This document shows, one piece after another, positions 7,973 through 16,653 of a stretch of 35,431 nt of DNA. The translations under genes were made by a program, and so were the position numbers. The notes under the pieces were generated by a model. It had not been told where the DNA came from, did not search any database, and saw only the letters and a list, made by a program, of their open reading frames with translations. Every line of letters begins with the position of its first letter. The first letter of the stretch is position 1. Origin of the DNA: Streptomyces sp. SM11 (lineage in GTDB: Bacteria; Actinomycetota; Actinomycetes; Streptomycetales; Streptomycetaceae); assembly GCF_002910905.1 (NCBI RefSeq), contig NZ_NEUE01000104.1:1-35431 (forward strand). The letters run 5' to 3'.

Positions 7973-10900
7973 ATGACATCGCCGCAGTACCGCCAGGTAC
8001 CCGCCCAGGTCGACCTGCCCGCGCTGGAGCACGCCGTGCTCGACTTCTGGCGCGAGAGCAAGGTCTTCGCCAAGAGCCTCGACCAGTCCGTGGGCCGCCC
8101 CGAGTGGGTCTTCTACGAGGGCCCGCCCACCGCAAACGGCATGCCGGGCGCGCACCACATCGAGGCCCGCGTCTTCAAGGACGTCTTCCCCCGCTTCCGC
8201 ACCATGCAGGGCTACCACGTCGGCCGCAAGGCCGGCTGGGACTGCCACGGCCTGCCGGTCGAGCTCGCGGTCGAGAAGGAGCTGGGCTTCAACGGCAAGA
8301 AGGACATCGAGGCGTTCGGCATCGCCGAGTTCAACGCCAAGTGCCGTGAGTCGGTGACCCGGCACACCGACGCGTTCGCCGAGCTGACGACCCGCATGGG
8401 CTACTGGGTCGACCTGGACGACGCGTACCGCACGATGGACCCGGAGTACGTGGACTCCGTGTGGTGGTCGCTCAAGGAGATCTTCAACAAGGACCTGCTG
8501 GTCCAGGACCACCGGGTCGCCCCCTGGTGCCCGCGCTGCGGCACCGGCCTGTCCGACCACGAGCTGGCCCAGGGCTACGAGACGGTCGTCGACCCCTCGG
8601 TCTTCGTCCGCTTCCCCCTCACCTCCGGCCCGCTGGCCGGTGAGGCGGCCCTCCTGGTCTGGACGACCACCCCCTGGACACTGGTCTCCAACACGGCGGT
8701 CGCCGCCCACTCCGAGGTCCGCTACGTCGTCGCGACGAACGGCGAGGAGAAGCTCGTCGTCGCCGAGCCGCTCCTGGAGAAGGCGCTCGGCGAGGGCTGG
8801 GAGGCCACCGGCCGGTCGTTCACCGGCGCCGAGATGGAGCGCTGGACCTATGAGCGCCCCTTCGCGCTGGTCGACTTCCCCGCCGAGGCGCACTACGTCG
8901 TCAACGCCGAGTACGTGACGACCGAGGACGGTACGGGTCTGGTCCACCAGTCCCCCGCGTTCGGCGCCGACGACCTCCTGGTCTGCCGCGCGTACGGCCT
9001 GCCGGTGGTCAACCCGGTCCGCCCGGACGGCACGTTCGAGGAGAATCTGCCCCTGGTCGGCGGCGTCTTCTTCAAGAAGGCCGACGAGGCGCTCACCGCG
9101 GACCTGGACGCACGCGGCAAGCTCTTCCGCCATGTCCCGTACGAGCACAGCTACCCGCACTGCTGGCGCTGCCACACCGCGCTCCTCTACTACGCACAGC
9201 CGTCCTGGTACATCCGTACGACCGCGATCAAGGACCGGCTCCTCCAGGAGAACGAGAAGACCAACTGGTTCCCGGACTCGGTCAAGAACGGCCGCTTCGG
9301 CGACTGGCTGAACAACAACGTCGACTGGGCGCTCTCCCGCAACCGCTACTGGGGCACGCCGCTGCCGATCTGGCGCTGCGAGGACAACCACCTGACGTGC
9401 GTGGGCTCACGCGCGGAACTCACAGAACTCACGGGCACCGACCAGTCGTCGCTCGACCCCCACCGCCCGTTCATCGACGAGATCACCTTCACCTGCTCGC
9501 ACGAGAAATGCCAGCTGGAGGCGTACCGCGTACCGGAGGTCATCGACGCCTGGTACGACTCGGGTTCGATGCCGTTCGCGCAGTGGGGCTACCCGTACAA
9601 GAACAAGGAGATCTTCGAGAGCCGCTACCCGGCGCAGTTCATCTCGGAGGCCATCGACCAGACTCGCGGCTGGTTCTACACGCTGATGGCGGTCGGCACC
9701 CTGGTCTTCGACAAGTCGAGTTACGAGAACGTCGTCTGCCTGGGCCACATCCTCGCCGAGGACGGCCGCAAGATGTCCAAGCACCTGGGGAACATCCTCC
9801 AGCCGATCCCGCTGATGGACCAGCACGGGGCGGACGCGGTGCGGTGGTTCATGGCGGCGGGCGGCTCCCCGTGGGCGGCACGCCGGGTGGGCCACGGCAC
9901 GATCCAGGAGGTCGTCCGCAAGACGCTCCTCACCTACTGGAACACGGTCGCCTTCCAGGCCCTGTACGCACGCACCTCCAACTGGGCCCCGTCGGCGGCC
10001 GACCCGGCCCCGGCGGACCGCACCGTCCTGGACCGCTGGCTGCTGAGCGAACTCAACGCGCTGGTGGACCAGATGACGGTCGCGATGGAGGGCTACGACA
10101 CCCAGCGCGCCGGCAAGCTGCTCTCGGCGTTCGTGGACGACCTCTCGAACTGGTACGTACGCCGCTCGCGCCGCCGCTTCTGGCAGGGCGACAAGGCGGC
10201 GCTGCGCACGCTGCACGAGGTCGTCGAGACGGTGACCCGGCTGATGGCCCCGCTGACCCCGTTCATCACCGAGCGGGTCTGGCAGGACCTGGTCGCGCCG
10301 GTCACCCCCGACGCCCCGGAATCGGTCCACCTCTCCTCCTGGCCGAAGGCGGACCCGTCGGCGATCGACCCGGCGCTCTCGACCCGGATGGCACTGGTGC
10401 GCCGCCTGGTGGAGCTGGGCCGGGCCACGCGCGCCGAGTCGGGCGTGAAGACCCGCCAGCCGCTGTCGCGAGCACTGGTGGCGGCGACGGGCTTCGAGTC
10501 GCTTTCCCCCGAACTGCGGGCGCAGATCACGGAGGAGCTGAACGTCACATCGCTCGCCTCGCTCTCCGAGGTGGGCGGTTCGCTGGTCGACACGACCGCG
10601 AAGGCCAACTTCCGGGCCCTGGGCAAGCGGTTCGGCAAGGGCGTGCAGGCGGTGGCCAAGGCGGTGGCGGACACGGACGCGGCAGCCCTCTCGCTCGCCC
10701 TGCGCGAAGGCACCGCCTCGGTGGAGGTGGACGGCGAGCAGATCACCCTCTCCCCCGACGAGGTCATCATCACGGAGACCCCGCGCGAGGGCTGGTCGGT
10801 CGCCTCCGACTCGGGCGCGACGGTCGCCCTGGACCTGGAGATCACCCCGGATCTGCGCCGTGCGGGCCTGGCCCGTGACGCGATCCGCCTGATCCAGGAG

Positions 10901-11116
10901 GCCCGCAAGAACAGCGGCCTGGACGTCGCCGACCGCATCGCCGTCCGCTGGACCTCGACGTCGCCGGCGACGGTGGAGGCCCTCACCGAGCACACCCCGC
11001 TGATCTCCGACGAGGTGCTCGCCCTGGACTACGCGGAGGGCGAGGCGGACGCCACGTACGGCGAGGTGTTCGAGGACGAGGGCCTGGCCCTGACGTTCCG
11101 CCTGCGCAAGCAGTAG
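7973..11116 (+). CDS. ileS: Isoleucyl-tRNA synthetase (type 2)
   Basis: 1047 residues, the length of type 2 (eukaryote-like) IleRS. It charges tRNA(Ile) with isoleucine in the cytoplasm. The class I ATP-site motif normally reading HxGH is here G59-A60-H61-H62 (in TANGMPGAHHIEA, coded at 8147-8158). The KMSKS loop is K600-M-S-K-H604. An editing (CP1) domain lies between, with typical stretches such as WTTTPWTL. The C-terminus carries the anticodon-binding region. ATG at 7973 follows GGAGG at 7959-7963 with 9 bases of spacing; the open frame upstream is the T-box leader, not coding. Expression should rise when uncharged tRNA(Ile) accumulates. The GAHH variant is discussed as a finding. Confidence 0.97.
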   Translation: MTSPQYRQVPAQVDLPALEHAVLDFWRESKVFAKSLDQSVGRPEWVFYEGPPTANGMPGAHHIEARVFKDVFPRFRTMQGYHVGRKAGWDCHGLPVELAVEKELGFNGKKDIEAFGIAEFNAKCRESVTRHTDAFAELTTRMGYWVDLDDAYRTMDPEYVDSVWWSLKEIFNKDLLVQDHRVAPWCPRCGTGLSDHELAQGYETVVDPSVFVRFPLTSGPLAGEAALLVWTTTPWTLVSNTAVAAHSEVRYVVATNGEEKLVVAEPLLEKALGEGWEATGRSFTGAEMERWTYERPFALVDFPAEAHYVVNAEYVTTEDGTGLVHQSPAFGADDLLVCRAYGLPVVNPVRPDGTFEENLPLVGGVFFKKADEALTADLDARGKLFRHVPYEHSYPHCWRCHTALLYYAQPSWYIRTTAIKDRLLQENEKTNWFPDSVKNGRFGDWLNNNVDWALSRNRYWGTPLPIWRCEDNHLTCVGSRAELTELTGTDQSSLDPHRPFIDEITFTCSHEKCQLEAYRVPEVIDAWYDSGSMPFAQWGYPYKNKEIFESRYPAQFISEAIDQTRGWFYTLMAVGTLVFDKSSYENVVCLGHILAEDGRKMSKHLGNILQPIPLMDQHGADAVRWFMAAGGSPWAARRVGHGTIQEVVRKTLLTYWNTVAFQALYARTSNWAPSAADPAPADRTVLDRWLLSELNALVDQMTVAMEGYDTQRAGKLLSAFVDDLSNWYVRRSRRRFWQGDKAALRTLHEVVETVTRLMAPLTPFITERVWQDLVAPVTPDAPESVHLSSWPKADPSAIDPALSTRMALVRRLVELGRATRAESGVKTRQPLSRALVAATGFESLSPELRAQITEELNVTSLASLSEVGGSLVDTTAKANFRALGKRFGKGVQAVAKAVADTDAAALSLALREGTASVEVDGEQITLSPDEVIITETPREGWSVASDSGATVALDLEITPDLRRAGLARDAIRLIQEARKNSGLDVADRIAVRWTSTSPATVEALTEHTPLISDEVLALDYAEGEADATYGEVFEDEGLALTFRLRKQ

Positions 11117-11130
11117 CCCGTACGCAAGCG

Positions 11131-11165
11131 AAGGGCCCGGCCGGAAGCGTTCCGGCCGGGCCCTT
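11131..11165 (+). terminator. Terminator of ileS
   Basis: A perfect 16-bp stem (arms 11131-11146 and 11150-11165) with a GCG loop starts 15 bases after the ileS stop. The arms begin AAGGGCCC and end GGGCCCTT. The stem is strong and GC-rich, as in Streptomyces terminators. Confidence 0.8.
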
Positions 11166-11205
11166 CCCCGTACCCCCTCAGGGGCCCCGCCCCCGAACCC
11201 CCGCG

Positions 11206-11254
11206 CCTCAATCGCCGGCGAGGCTACAAGATGTCCTCAATCGCCGGACGGGCT
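11206..11254 (+). repeat. Two tandem copies of a short intergenic repeat
   Basis: CCTCAATCGCCGGCGAGGCT at 11206-11225 recurs as CCTCAATCGCCGGACGGGCT at 11235-11254, differing at three positions. This CGCCGGACGGGCTG-type word is, from general knowledge, scattered through Streptomyces intergenic regions. Its function is unknown. Confidence 0.6.
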
Positions 11255-11301
11255 GGTTTCGGGGCTCTAAGGACGAAGGGAGCCAGGGACGCGCCGCCCA
11301 C

Positions 11302-11347
11302 GGCGAAGGGCCGGGCCCCGGGAAATCCCGGGGCCCGGCCCTTCGCC
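11302..11347. terminator. 21-bp perfect hairpin, bidirectional terminator
   Basis: Arms 11302-11322 and 11327-11347 are exact inverted complements around a four-base AAAT loop. It lies between the convergent ileS and divIVA genes, 36 bases after the divIVA stop on the minus strand, and probably ends the dcw transcript. AAGGGCC-type arms resemble those of the ileS terminator. Confidence 0.8.
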
Positions 11348-11382
11348 TGCCGACGGCTACGCGCTCAGCGAGCGCGAACCGC

Positions 11383-12540
11383 TCAGTTGTCGTCCTCGTC
11401 GATCAGGAACCCACGCATCGGCGAAGGTGCCTGCTGCATCGGCTGCGGCGCCTGCGGCCGCACCGGCGCCATGGGCTGCGTCATCGCGGGCGACATCTGC
11501 TGCTGGCCGCCGTAGGACGGCGCACCGCCCATGGACTGGCCGCCGCCCATCTGCTGGCCGCCGTGGCCGCCGTGGTTGGAGCCGCCCATGGAGTGACCCA
11601 TCGCACCCGCACCGGCCGGGGCCAGCGAGGGGGACGGCGGCAGCGAAGCGGTCGCCGGAGTCCGCGGCGGGGCGAGCGAGTCGTCCGCCTGGGTCTCCAG
11701 CTGACGCAGCTGGCTCTCCAGGTAGGACTTCAGCCGCGTGCGGTACTCGCGCTCGAAGCCGCGCAGGTCCTCGACCTTGCGCTCCAGCGTCGCGCGGGCC
11801 GACTCCAGCGAGCCCATGGCCACACGGTGCTTCTCCTGCGCGTCCCGCTCCAGGGCGTCGGCCTTGGCGCGCGCGTCGCGTTCCAGGCCCTCGGCACGGC
11901 TGCGCGCCTCGCCGACGATCTTGTTGGCCTCGGAACGGGCCTCCGCGATCGCCTGGTCGGCGGTCTGCTGTGCGAGCGAGAGGACACGGGCGGCGCTGTC
12001 GCCACCGGGGCCCTGCCCCTGCTGCTGCTGCATCTGCGGCGGCTGCATCTGCTGCATCTGCTGCTGCTGGGGGTGCTGACCCATGGGGCCACCCATCGGG
12101 CCACCCATGGGACCGCCCTGCATCGGACCGGAGCCGTGCGGACCCTGCGGACCGGGACCGTGGCCGCCCTGGGGGCCGTGGCCACTGGGACCTGCGGGCA
12201 GCTGCGGCGCGCCACCGGGCAGCTGGGGCGGACCCATCTGCGGGGGCTGCTGCTGCGGCGGTCCTGATATGGCGGCAGGAACGGGGGCACCCGGGCGGTC
12301 CTGCTGTTCCGGAGGCTTGCGCATGCCCTGCTGCTGCTGTTGCTGCTGCTGCTGGTTCTGCGCGGCGGCACGCGTCGCGGCGGCCAGCTTGGCGCGCAGG
12401 TCCTCGTTCTCACGGAGCAGACGGGTCAGCTCCGATTCGACCTCGTCTAGAAAGGCATCGACCTCGTCCTCGTCATAGCCTTCTCGGAGGCGGACGGTCG
12501 TGAACTGCTTGTTCCGCACGTCCTCGGGGGTCAACGGCAT
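11383..12540 (-). CDS. divIVA: DivIVA, polar growth determinant
   Basis: 385 residues. The N-terminus [13 protein letters not shown] with the following coiled coil (to about 62) is the membrane-curvature-binding DivIVA domain. A low-complexity linker follows (about 63-180) with nine consecutive Gln, then Pro/Gly/Gln and three GGPM repeats. A second coiled coil spans about 181-286, then a Gly/Met/Gln/Pro-rich tail to 372 and a conserved acidic end FLIDEDDN. In Streptomyces DivIVA marks hyphal tips and directs tip extension and branching. The two coiled coils split by a PQG-rich linker are typical of that genus. ATG at 12540 starts the conserved domain and has GAGGTGA upstream. It is last in the dcw run. 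Confidence 0.96.
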   Translation of the reverse strand: MPLTPEDVRNKQFTTVRLREGYDEDEVDAFLDEVESELTRLLRENEDLRAKLAAATRAAAQNQQQQQQQQQGMRKPPEQQDRPGAPVPAAISGPPQQQPPQMGPPQLPGGAPQLPAGPSGHGPQGGHGPGPQGPHGSGPMQGGPMGGPMGGPMGQHPQQQQMQQMQPPQMQQQQGQGPGGDSAARVLSLAQQTADQAIAEARSEANKIVGEARSRAEGLERDARAKADALERDAQEKHRVAMGSLESARATLERKVEDLRGFEREYRTRLKSYLESQLRQLETQADDSLAPPRTPATASLPPSPSLAPAGAGAMGHSMGGSNHGGHGGQQMGGGQSMGGAPSYGGQQQMSPAMTQPMAPVRPQAPQPMQQAPSPMRGFLIDEDDN

Positions 12541-12589
12541 CTCTTCTTCACCTCTACGTAGTCGTCGGCAGTCGGCAAGACCGTATCGC

Positions 12590-12874
12590 TCACAACCTGA
12601 CCACAACGCTGATCAGGATGTAGACGATGATCATCAGAACGAAGAAGGACAGGTCGAGTGCCACGCCCCCGAGACGCAGCGGCGGGATGAATCGCCGCAG
12701 AAGCTTGAGCGGTGGATCGGTGACAGTGTAGGTGGCCTCAAGTACGACCACCATCGCCTTGCCGGGTTGCCATGAACGTGCGAACTGGAAGACATAGTCC
12801 ATGACCAGCCGGAAGATCAGCACGATGAGGAAACACATCAGCGCGATATAGACCACATCCAGTGCGACGCCCAT
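12590..12874 (-). CDS. YggT family membrane protein
   Basis: 94 residues with two hydrophobic segments (about 5-24 and 70-92). Between them is the family motif [23 protein letters not shown]. YggT proteins sit beside sepF and divIVA in Gram-positive genomes, and their role is not settled; osmotic tolerance or division have been proposed. ATG at 12874 is chosen because the family N-terminus begins here; the upstream in-frame extension is hydrophilic and lacks homology. The stop lies 49 bases before the divIVA start. Confidence 0.9.
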   Translation of the reverse strand: MGVALDVVYIALMCFLIVLIFRLVMDYVFQFARSWQPGKAMVVVLEATYTVTDPPLKLLRRFIPPLRLGGVALDLSFFVLMIIVYILISVVVRL

Positions 12875-12909
12875 GTCCCGCGCTTCCCTCTCCCCTGGCT
12901 CTCGTAGCT

Positions 12910-12943
12910 CCGGCCTCGTGGCCGGCACCGGCCTCTCGGCCGG
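12910..12943 (-). repeat. Twin hairpins between sepF and yggT
   Basis: Two adjacent 16-base hairpins have identical arms: CCGGCC-TCGT-GGCCGG at 12910-12925 and CCGGCC-TCTC-GGCCGG at 12928-12943. On the transcribed strand the second one reads with a GAGA (GNRA-type) loop. They fill most of the 90-base spacer between sepF and yggT. They may act as an attenuator, processing signal or mRNA stabiliser. Confidence 0.7.
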
Positions 12944-12964
12944 GTTGTTCCCGGTGTCGTGTTC

Positions 12965-13588
12965 TCAGCTCTGGTTGAAGAATCCGCCCTCTGCGATGCG
13001 GGCCTTGTCCTCCGCCGTGACATCGACGTTAGCAGGCGACAGCAGGAACACCTTCTGCGTCACGCGTTCAATGCTGCCATGGAGACCGAAGACGAGTCCT
13101 GCGGCAAAGTCGACAAGTCGCTTCGCGTCCGTATCGTCCATCTCCGTGAGATTCATGATCACCGGAGTGCCCTCACGGAAGTGTTCCCCGATGGTACGGG
13201 CCTCGTTGTAGGTCCTGGGGTGCAGCGTGGTGATGCGGTACGACTCCCGCTCGGACACGACCTTGGGCATGATCACCGGTGCGTTCTTCTCCATGTTCGG
13301 GCGTTCAGGTGTGATGGATGCCACGGGGGCGATTCGGGCGGGTCGCCCGCTTTCCGCGGGGAGCTGAACCGGCTCGCGCTGCGCGGGCGGTTGCACCACT
13401 CGCACCGGTTCGCCCCTTTCGCGCTCACGCTCTCGCTCCACCTGGTGCGGGGGCTGATGCCGCCGCCGGTCGCGCTCGGGCTCCGGCTCAGGTTCGAATT
13501 CGTCATCGGGGTCGAACCCCGGACCGTCGTACCCATCGTCCTCCACGAGGCCGAGGTAGACCGCCATCTTGCGCATCGCGCCGGCCAT
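12965..13588 (-). CDS. sepF: SepF, Z-ring membrane anchor
   Basis: 207 residues. The first 14 residues ([14 protein letters not shown]) form the amphipathic membrane helix of SepF. A charged linker rich in Glu, Arg and Pro runs to about 100, and the SepF core dimer domain occupies about 112-190 ([29 protein letters not shown], then [20 protein letters not shown]). SepF binds the FtsZ C-terminal tail and tethers it to the membrane. This matters here because no ftsA is present in the cluster. ATG at 13588 has GGAGG nine bases upstream. An 8-base inverted repeat lies in the leader. Confidence 0.95.
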   Translation of the reverse strand: MAGAMRKMAVYLGLVEDDGYDGPGFDPDDEFEPEPEPERDRRRHQPPHQVERERERERGEPVRVVQPPAQREPVQLPAESGRPARIAPVASITPERPNMEKNAPVIMPKVVSERESYRITTLHPRTYNEARTIGEHFREGTPVIMNLTEMDDTDAKRLVDFAAGLVFGLHGSIERVTQKVFLLSPANVDVTAEDKARIAEGGFFNQS

Positions 13589-13610
13589 GCTCCGAGTCCT
13601 CCGCTCTGTG

Positions 13611-13647
13611 GTGGATCGGCATTCGTCACCAAGTGCCCGCGATCCAC
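13611..13647 (-). promoter_or_regulatory. Inverted repeat GTGGATCG/CGATCCAC in the sepF leader
   Basis: GTGGATCG at 13611-13618 and its exact complement at 13640-13647 are separated by 21 bases, 23 bases upstream of the sepF start. The 29-base centre spacing is near three helical turns, so two bound subunits would lie on one face; an RNA hairpin is equally possible. No promoter hexamers were convincing here. Confidence 0.35.
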
Positions 13648-13713
13648 TGTGGCCTGTCCGCCGTAAGCGGTAATGACCATATTTTCTGCTGTGGTCCGAC
13701 TTGCTTCGCGACG

Positions 13714-14433
13714 TTACCCGAGCCGGGGTCGGACTCCGAGTACCGCCGTACCGACGCGTACATGTGTCGCTCCGGCCGCCACCGCGTCCTCCAGGTCCCC
13801 GCTCATACCTGCGGAGACCATGTTCGCAGCCGGATGACCGGCGCGCAGGCGGGATGAGATTTCCATCAGCCGGTCGAAAGCGGCCCGTTGCCGGCCGGCG
13901 TACTCCCCTGCCAGCGGCGCCACGGTCATCAGGCCGTCGAGCCGGAGTCCGGGAGCCGCGCCGATCGCGGCCGCCAACTCCTCGACCCCGTCCGGCGCGA
14001 CGCCGCCGCGCTCACCGCGCGCACCGCCCTCCGCGTCCAGGGCGACCTGGATCAGACAGCCGAGTTCACGCTCTCCGCGCACCGCGGCGGCGGAGAGGGC
14101 GGTGACCAGCTTGGCGCGGTCCACCGACTGCACGACATCGGCATAACTGGTCACAGAACGAACCTTGTTCGTCTGCAATTGTCCGACAAAGTGCCATGTC
14201 AGCGAAAGATCCGCGCAAGCGGTGGCCTTGGGGGCCGCGTCCTGGTCACGATTCTCCGCGACATGGCGCACACCGAGTTCATGCAGGATCCGCACATCGC
14301 TCGCGGGGTAGGTCTTGGTGACCACGATCAGGGTCACTTCTTCGCGCTTGCGACCGGCCGAGGTGCAGGAGGAGGTGATCCTTTCCTCCACCTGTGCCAG
14401 ATTCGCGGCGAGTTGAGCCTTACGGTCCGTCAT
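13714..14433 (-). CDS. YggS family PLP-binding protein
   Basis: 239 residues, the full length of the YggS/YlmE/PLPBP family. K40 in [13 protein letters not shown] is the lysine that holds pyridoxal phosphate. Other family motifs are [23 protein letters not shown] and [27 protein letters not shown], the last holding the phosphate. The protein keeps vitamin B6 and amino-acid pools in balance and has no known catalytic reaction. Its position between pgeF and sepF is conserved in actinobacteria. ATG at 14433 begins seven bases after the pgeF stop, so the two are likely on one transcript. The stop is TAA. Confidence 0.93.
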   Translation of the reverse strand: MTDRKAQLAANLAQVEERITSSCTSAGRKREEVTLIVVTKTYPASDVRILHELGVRHVAENRDQDAAPKATACADLSLTWHFVGQLQTNKVRSVTSYADVVQSVDRAKLVTALSAAAVRGERELGCLIQVALDAEGGARGERGGVAPDGVEELAAAIGAAPGLRLDGLMTVAPLAGEYAGRQRAAFDRLMEISSRLRAGHPAANMVSAGMSGDLEDAVAAGATHVRVGTAVLGVRPRLG

Positions 14434-14439
14434 GCCCTA

Positions 14440-15180
14440 TCAGTCCAACCAGACATATCCGGCGAGCCGCCCGGTGGTGCGGTCGCGGCGGTACGAGAAG
14501 TGGTCGCCCGATTCCAGGGTGCAGTACGGCGAGGAGTGCCGGTCCGCCACACCGAGGGCGGCGAGCTGGGCGTGGACTCCGCCGGTGACGTCGACCGCCG
14601 GGGTTCCCCAGCTGGTCTCGGACCAGGCGCCGGGGACGGCCCCGGCGACCTCGGCCCGCATCGCCTCCGGCACTTCGTAGCACCGTCCGCAGACGGCCGG
14701 CCCGGTGTGCGCGGTGATCCGGGAGGGGTGTGCGCCGAGCGCGACCATGGCCTCGACCGCCGCCGGAACGACCCCGGCGACCAGCCCCGGCCGCCCGGCG
14801 TGCGCCGCCCCGACGACTCCGGCGACCGGGTCGGCCAGAAGAACGGGGGTGCAGTCGGCGGTGAGGACCGCGAGCGGCAGCCCGCGCCGGGCGGTCACCA
14901 CCGCGTCCACGGCCGGAATGTCCGCGTCCGCACCCCAGGGTCCGTCCACCACCGCGACATCCCGGCCGTGCACCTGGTTCATCCAGACGACCGACGCCGG
15001 GTCGAGACCGAGGCGACGGGCCGCACGCTCCCGGTTCGCGCCGACGGCGGCGGGGTCGTCGCCGACCGCGCCGCCGAGGTTGAGCTCACCGTACGGAGCG
15101 GCGCTCACTCCGCCCCACCGGTCGGTGAAGGCGAATTGAGCGCTGCCCGTGACGGGTGCCGCCTGGTGCTGAGCTATCAC
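14440..15180 (-). CDS. pgeF: Peptidoglycan editing factor PgeF (laccase-domain, YfiH family)
   Basis: 246 residues. Family motifs are NQVHG with H71, [10 protein letters not shown] with C110 and AAHAGRPG with H127 (the three metal ligands), then [11 protein letters not shown]. In E. coli the homologue removes wrongly incorporated L-Ser from UDP-MurNAc-peptides; older annotations call it polyphenol oxidase. A role in correcting MurC products fits its place in a wall cluster. The GTG start (15178-15180) overlaps the ftsZ TGA (15177-15179) as GTGA, and there is no separate ribosome site, so it should be translated by coupling to ftsZ. Confidence 0.93.
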   Translation of the reverse strand: MIAQHQAAPVTGSAQFAFTDRWGGVSAAPYGELNLGGAVGDDPAAVGANRERAARRLGLDPASVVWMNQVHGRDVAVVDGPWGADADIPAVDAVVTARRGLPLAVLTADCTPVLLADPVAGVVGAAHAGRPGLVAGVVPAAVEAMVALGAHPSRITAHTGPAVCGRCYEVPEAMRAEVAGAVPGAWSETSWGTPAVDVTGGVHAQLAALGVADRHSSPYCTLESGDHFSYRRDRTTGRLAGYVWLD

Positions 15181-16400
15181 TTCAAGAAGTCCGGAACGTC
15201 CAGCTCTTCGGCCTGGGTGTCCTGGTAGGGACGGGCCGGCGGGACGTGCGGCGGAGCGACCGGCCCGAGCGCGCTCTCGCTCGAAGCCGACGCGGGGGCC
15301 TGCTCGGCCGGGGCCGGGCTCTCCTCGCGCGGAGGTACGGAACCGAGTCCGCCCGTCGGGCGCGTGGACTCGGCGGAGGACCTGACCGGGGCGGCCGGCT
15401 CCTCGCGCTTGTTGCTGTTCGCGCCGAGCACGTTCTCCCGGCGGGTCGGCGGCTGTCCGCCGTCGAAGCCCGCCGCGATCACGGTGACCCGCACCTCGTC
15501 GCCCAGGGCGTCGTCGATGACGGCGCCGAAGATGATGTTGGCCTCGGGGTGCGCCGCCTCGCTCACCAGCTGGGCGGCCTCGTTGATCTCGAAGAGACCG
15601 AGGTCGCTGCCGCCGGAGATGGAGAGCAGGACACCGCGGGCGCCGTCGATGGAGGCTTCCAGGAGGGGCGAGGAGATCGCCATCTCCGCCGCCGCCACCG
15701 CGCGGTCGTCGCCGCGTGCCGAGCCGATGCCCATGAGCGCCGACCCGGCCTCGGACATGACCGACTTGACGTCGGCGAAGTCGAGGTTGATCAGACCCGG
15801 CGTGGTGATGAGGTCGGTGATGCCCTGGACACCCGAGAGCAGCACCTGGTCGGCCGACTTGAACGCGTCGAGCACACTGACCTGGCGGTCCGAGATGGAC
15901 AGCAGTCGGTCGTTGGGAATGACGATGAGGGTGTCGACCTCTTCGCGGAGTTCGGCGATGCCGTCCTCCGCCTGGTTCGCGCGTCGCCGGCCCTCGAAGG
16001 TGAACGGGCGGGTGACCACGCCGATCGTCAGGGCGCCGAGCGAGCGCGCGATGTTGGCGACGACGGGTGCGCCGCCGGTGCCGGTGCCGCCGCCCTCTCC
16101 GGCGGTGACGAAGACCATGTCGGCCCCCTTGAGGACCTCCTCGATCTCCTCACGGTGGTCCTCTGCCGCCTTACGACCGACGGCCGGGTTCGCCCCGGCG
16201 CCGAGGCCCCGGGTGAGTTCGCGGCCGACGTCGAGCTTGACGTCGGCGTCGCTCATCAACAGGGCTTGTGCGTCCGTGTTGATCGCGATGAACTCGACGC
16301 CCTTGAGACCGACCTCGATCATTCGGTTGATGGCATTGACACCACCGCCGCCGACACCGATGACCTTGATGACTGCGAGGTAGTTCTGCGGTGCTGCCAC
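15177..16400 (-). CDS. ftsZ: Cell division GTPase FtsZ
   Basis: 407 residues. The tubulin signature GGGTGTG is at 103-109, GVGGGG near residues 16-20 binds nucleotide, and the T7 loop [11 protein letters not shown] follows in the C-terminal half. After the globular part (to about 320) comes a linker rich in Pro, Glu, Ala and Ser, ending in DVPDFLK, the conserved tail that binds SepF. FtsZ polymerises into the ring for sporulation septa and cross-walls. GTG at 16400 has AGAGG eight bases upstream; the longer open frame above is promoter sequence. It is followed by pgeF with a GTGA overlap. The upstream 276 bases carry several regulatory signals. Confidence 0.98.
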   Translation of the reverse strand: MAAPQNYLAVIKVIGVGGGGVNAINRMIEVGLKGVEFIAINTDAQALLMSDADVKLDVGRELTRGLGAGANPAVGRKAAEDHREEIEEVLKGADMVFVTAGEGGGTGTGGAPVVANIARSLGALTIGVVTRPFTFEGRRRANQAEDGIAELREEVDTLIVIPNDRLLSISDRQVSVLDAFKSADQVLLSGVQGITDLITTPGLINLDFADVKSVMSEAGSALMGIGSARGDDRAVAAAEMAISSPLLEASIDGARGVLLSISGGSDLGLFEINEAAQLVSEAAHPEANIIFGAVIDDALGDEVRVTVIAAGFDGGQPPTRRENVLGANSNKREEPAAPVRSSAESTRPTGGLGSVPPREESPAPAEQAPASASSESALGPVAPPHVPPARPYQDTQAEELDVPDFLK

Positions 16401-16495
16401 GTCGAAGGCCTCTCGCCTCGAGTTACGTGTCGTCGCTCTGCGGTGGACCCGCGGCGACGACTGATGTCGATGGGGACGGTCCGAACGCCGACCCA

Positions 16496-16520
16496 AACCC
16501 TAACGTTCAAGTTTAGGGTT
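16496..16520 (-). promoter_or_regulatory. AACCCTAA-N9-TTAGGGTT dyad in the ftsZ leader
   Basis: Perfect 8-base inverted arms, AACCCTAA (16496-16503) and TTAGGGTT (16513-16520), in an AT-rich island within GC-rich DNA about 100 bases upstream of ftsZ. On the minus strand it contains TAAACT (plus-strand 16510-16515), a -10-like hexamer, so a bound protein could block or position RNA polymerase. No factor is assigned. Confidence 0.55.
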
Positions 16521-16556
16521 ACCAGTGTGTCTGCTTCCTGGACTCTTCCGAACAGG

Positions 16557-16586
16557 ACACTAAGTCGACAAGTGGCGCACGTTCAA
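16557..16586 (-). promoter_or_regulatory. ftsZ: Candidate ftsZ promoter (TTGAAC-18-TAGTGT)
   Basis: On the minus strand TTGAAC (16581-16586) and TAGTGT (16557-16562) are 18 bases apart, a fair match to a principal-sigma promoter. A GACAC word (16556-16560), the known WhiA recognition pentamer, overlaps the -10. Transcription would start near 16550, leaving a leader of about 150 bases. Confidence 0.5.
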
Positions 16587-16614
16587 CGAACACGCCGAAC
16601 CTCCCGTTTTTCTT

Positions 16615-16629
16615 TTCACCCTATGTGAT
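16615..16629 (-). promoter_or_regulatory. ftsZ: BldD-like box over a second candidate ftsZ promoter
   Basis: TTCACCCTATGTGAT has both half-sites of the BldD pattern TNAC-N5-GTNA (TCAC at 16616-16619, GTGA at 16625-16628) and a largely matching centre. On the minus strand it contains TAGGGT (16618-16623), which could be a -10 with a weak -35 (TGGTCA, 16642-16647) 18 bases away. BldD is a known repressor of Streptomyces development genes, and ftsZ is a reported target. Confidence 0.5.
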
Positions 16630-16653
16630 CACCCGTAGCGCTGACCAACCAGG

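Noticed and set aside
11206..11254. CRISPR array
   Set aside because: Only two imperfect copies with a nine-base gap, and no cas genes.
16496..16520. TTAGGG/CCCTAA as a telomere remnant
   Set aside because: There is one inverted pair, not a tandem array, and it lies in the ftsZ leader of a core cluster.
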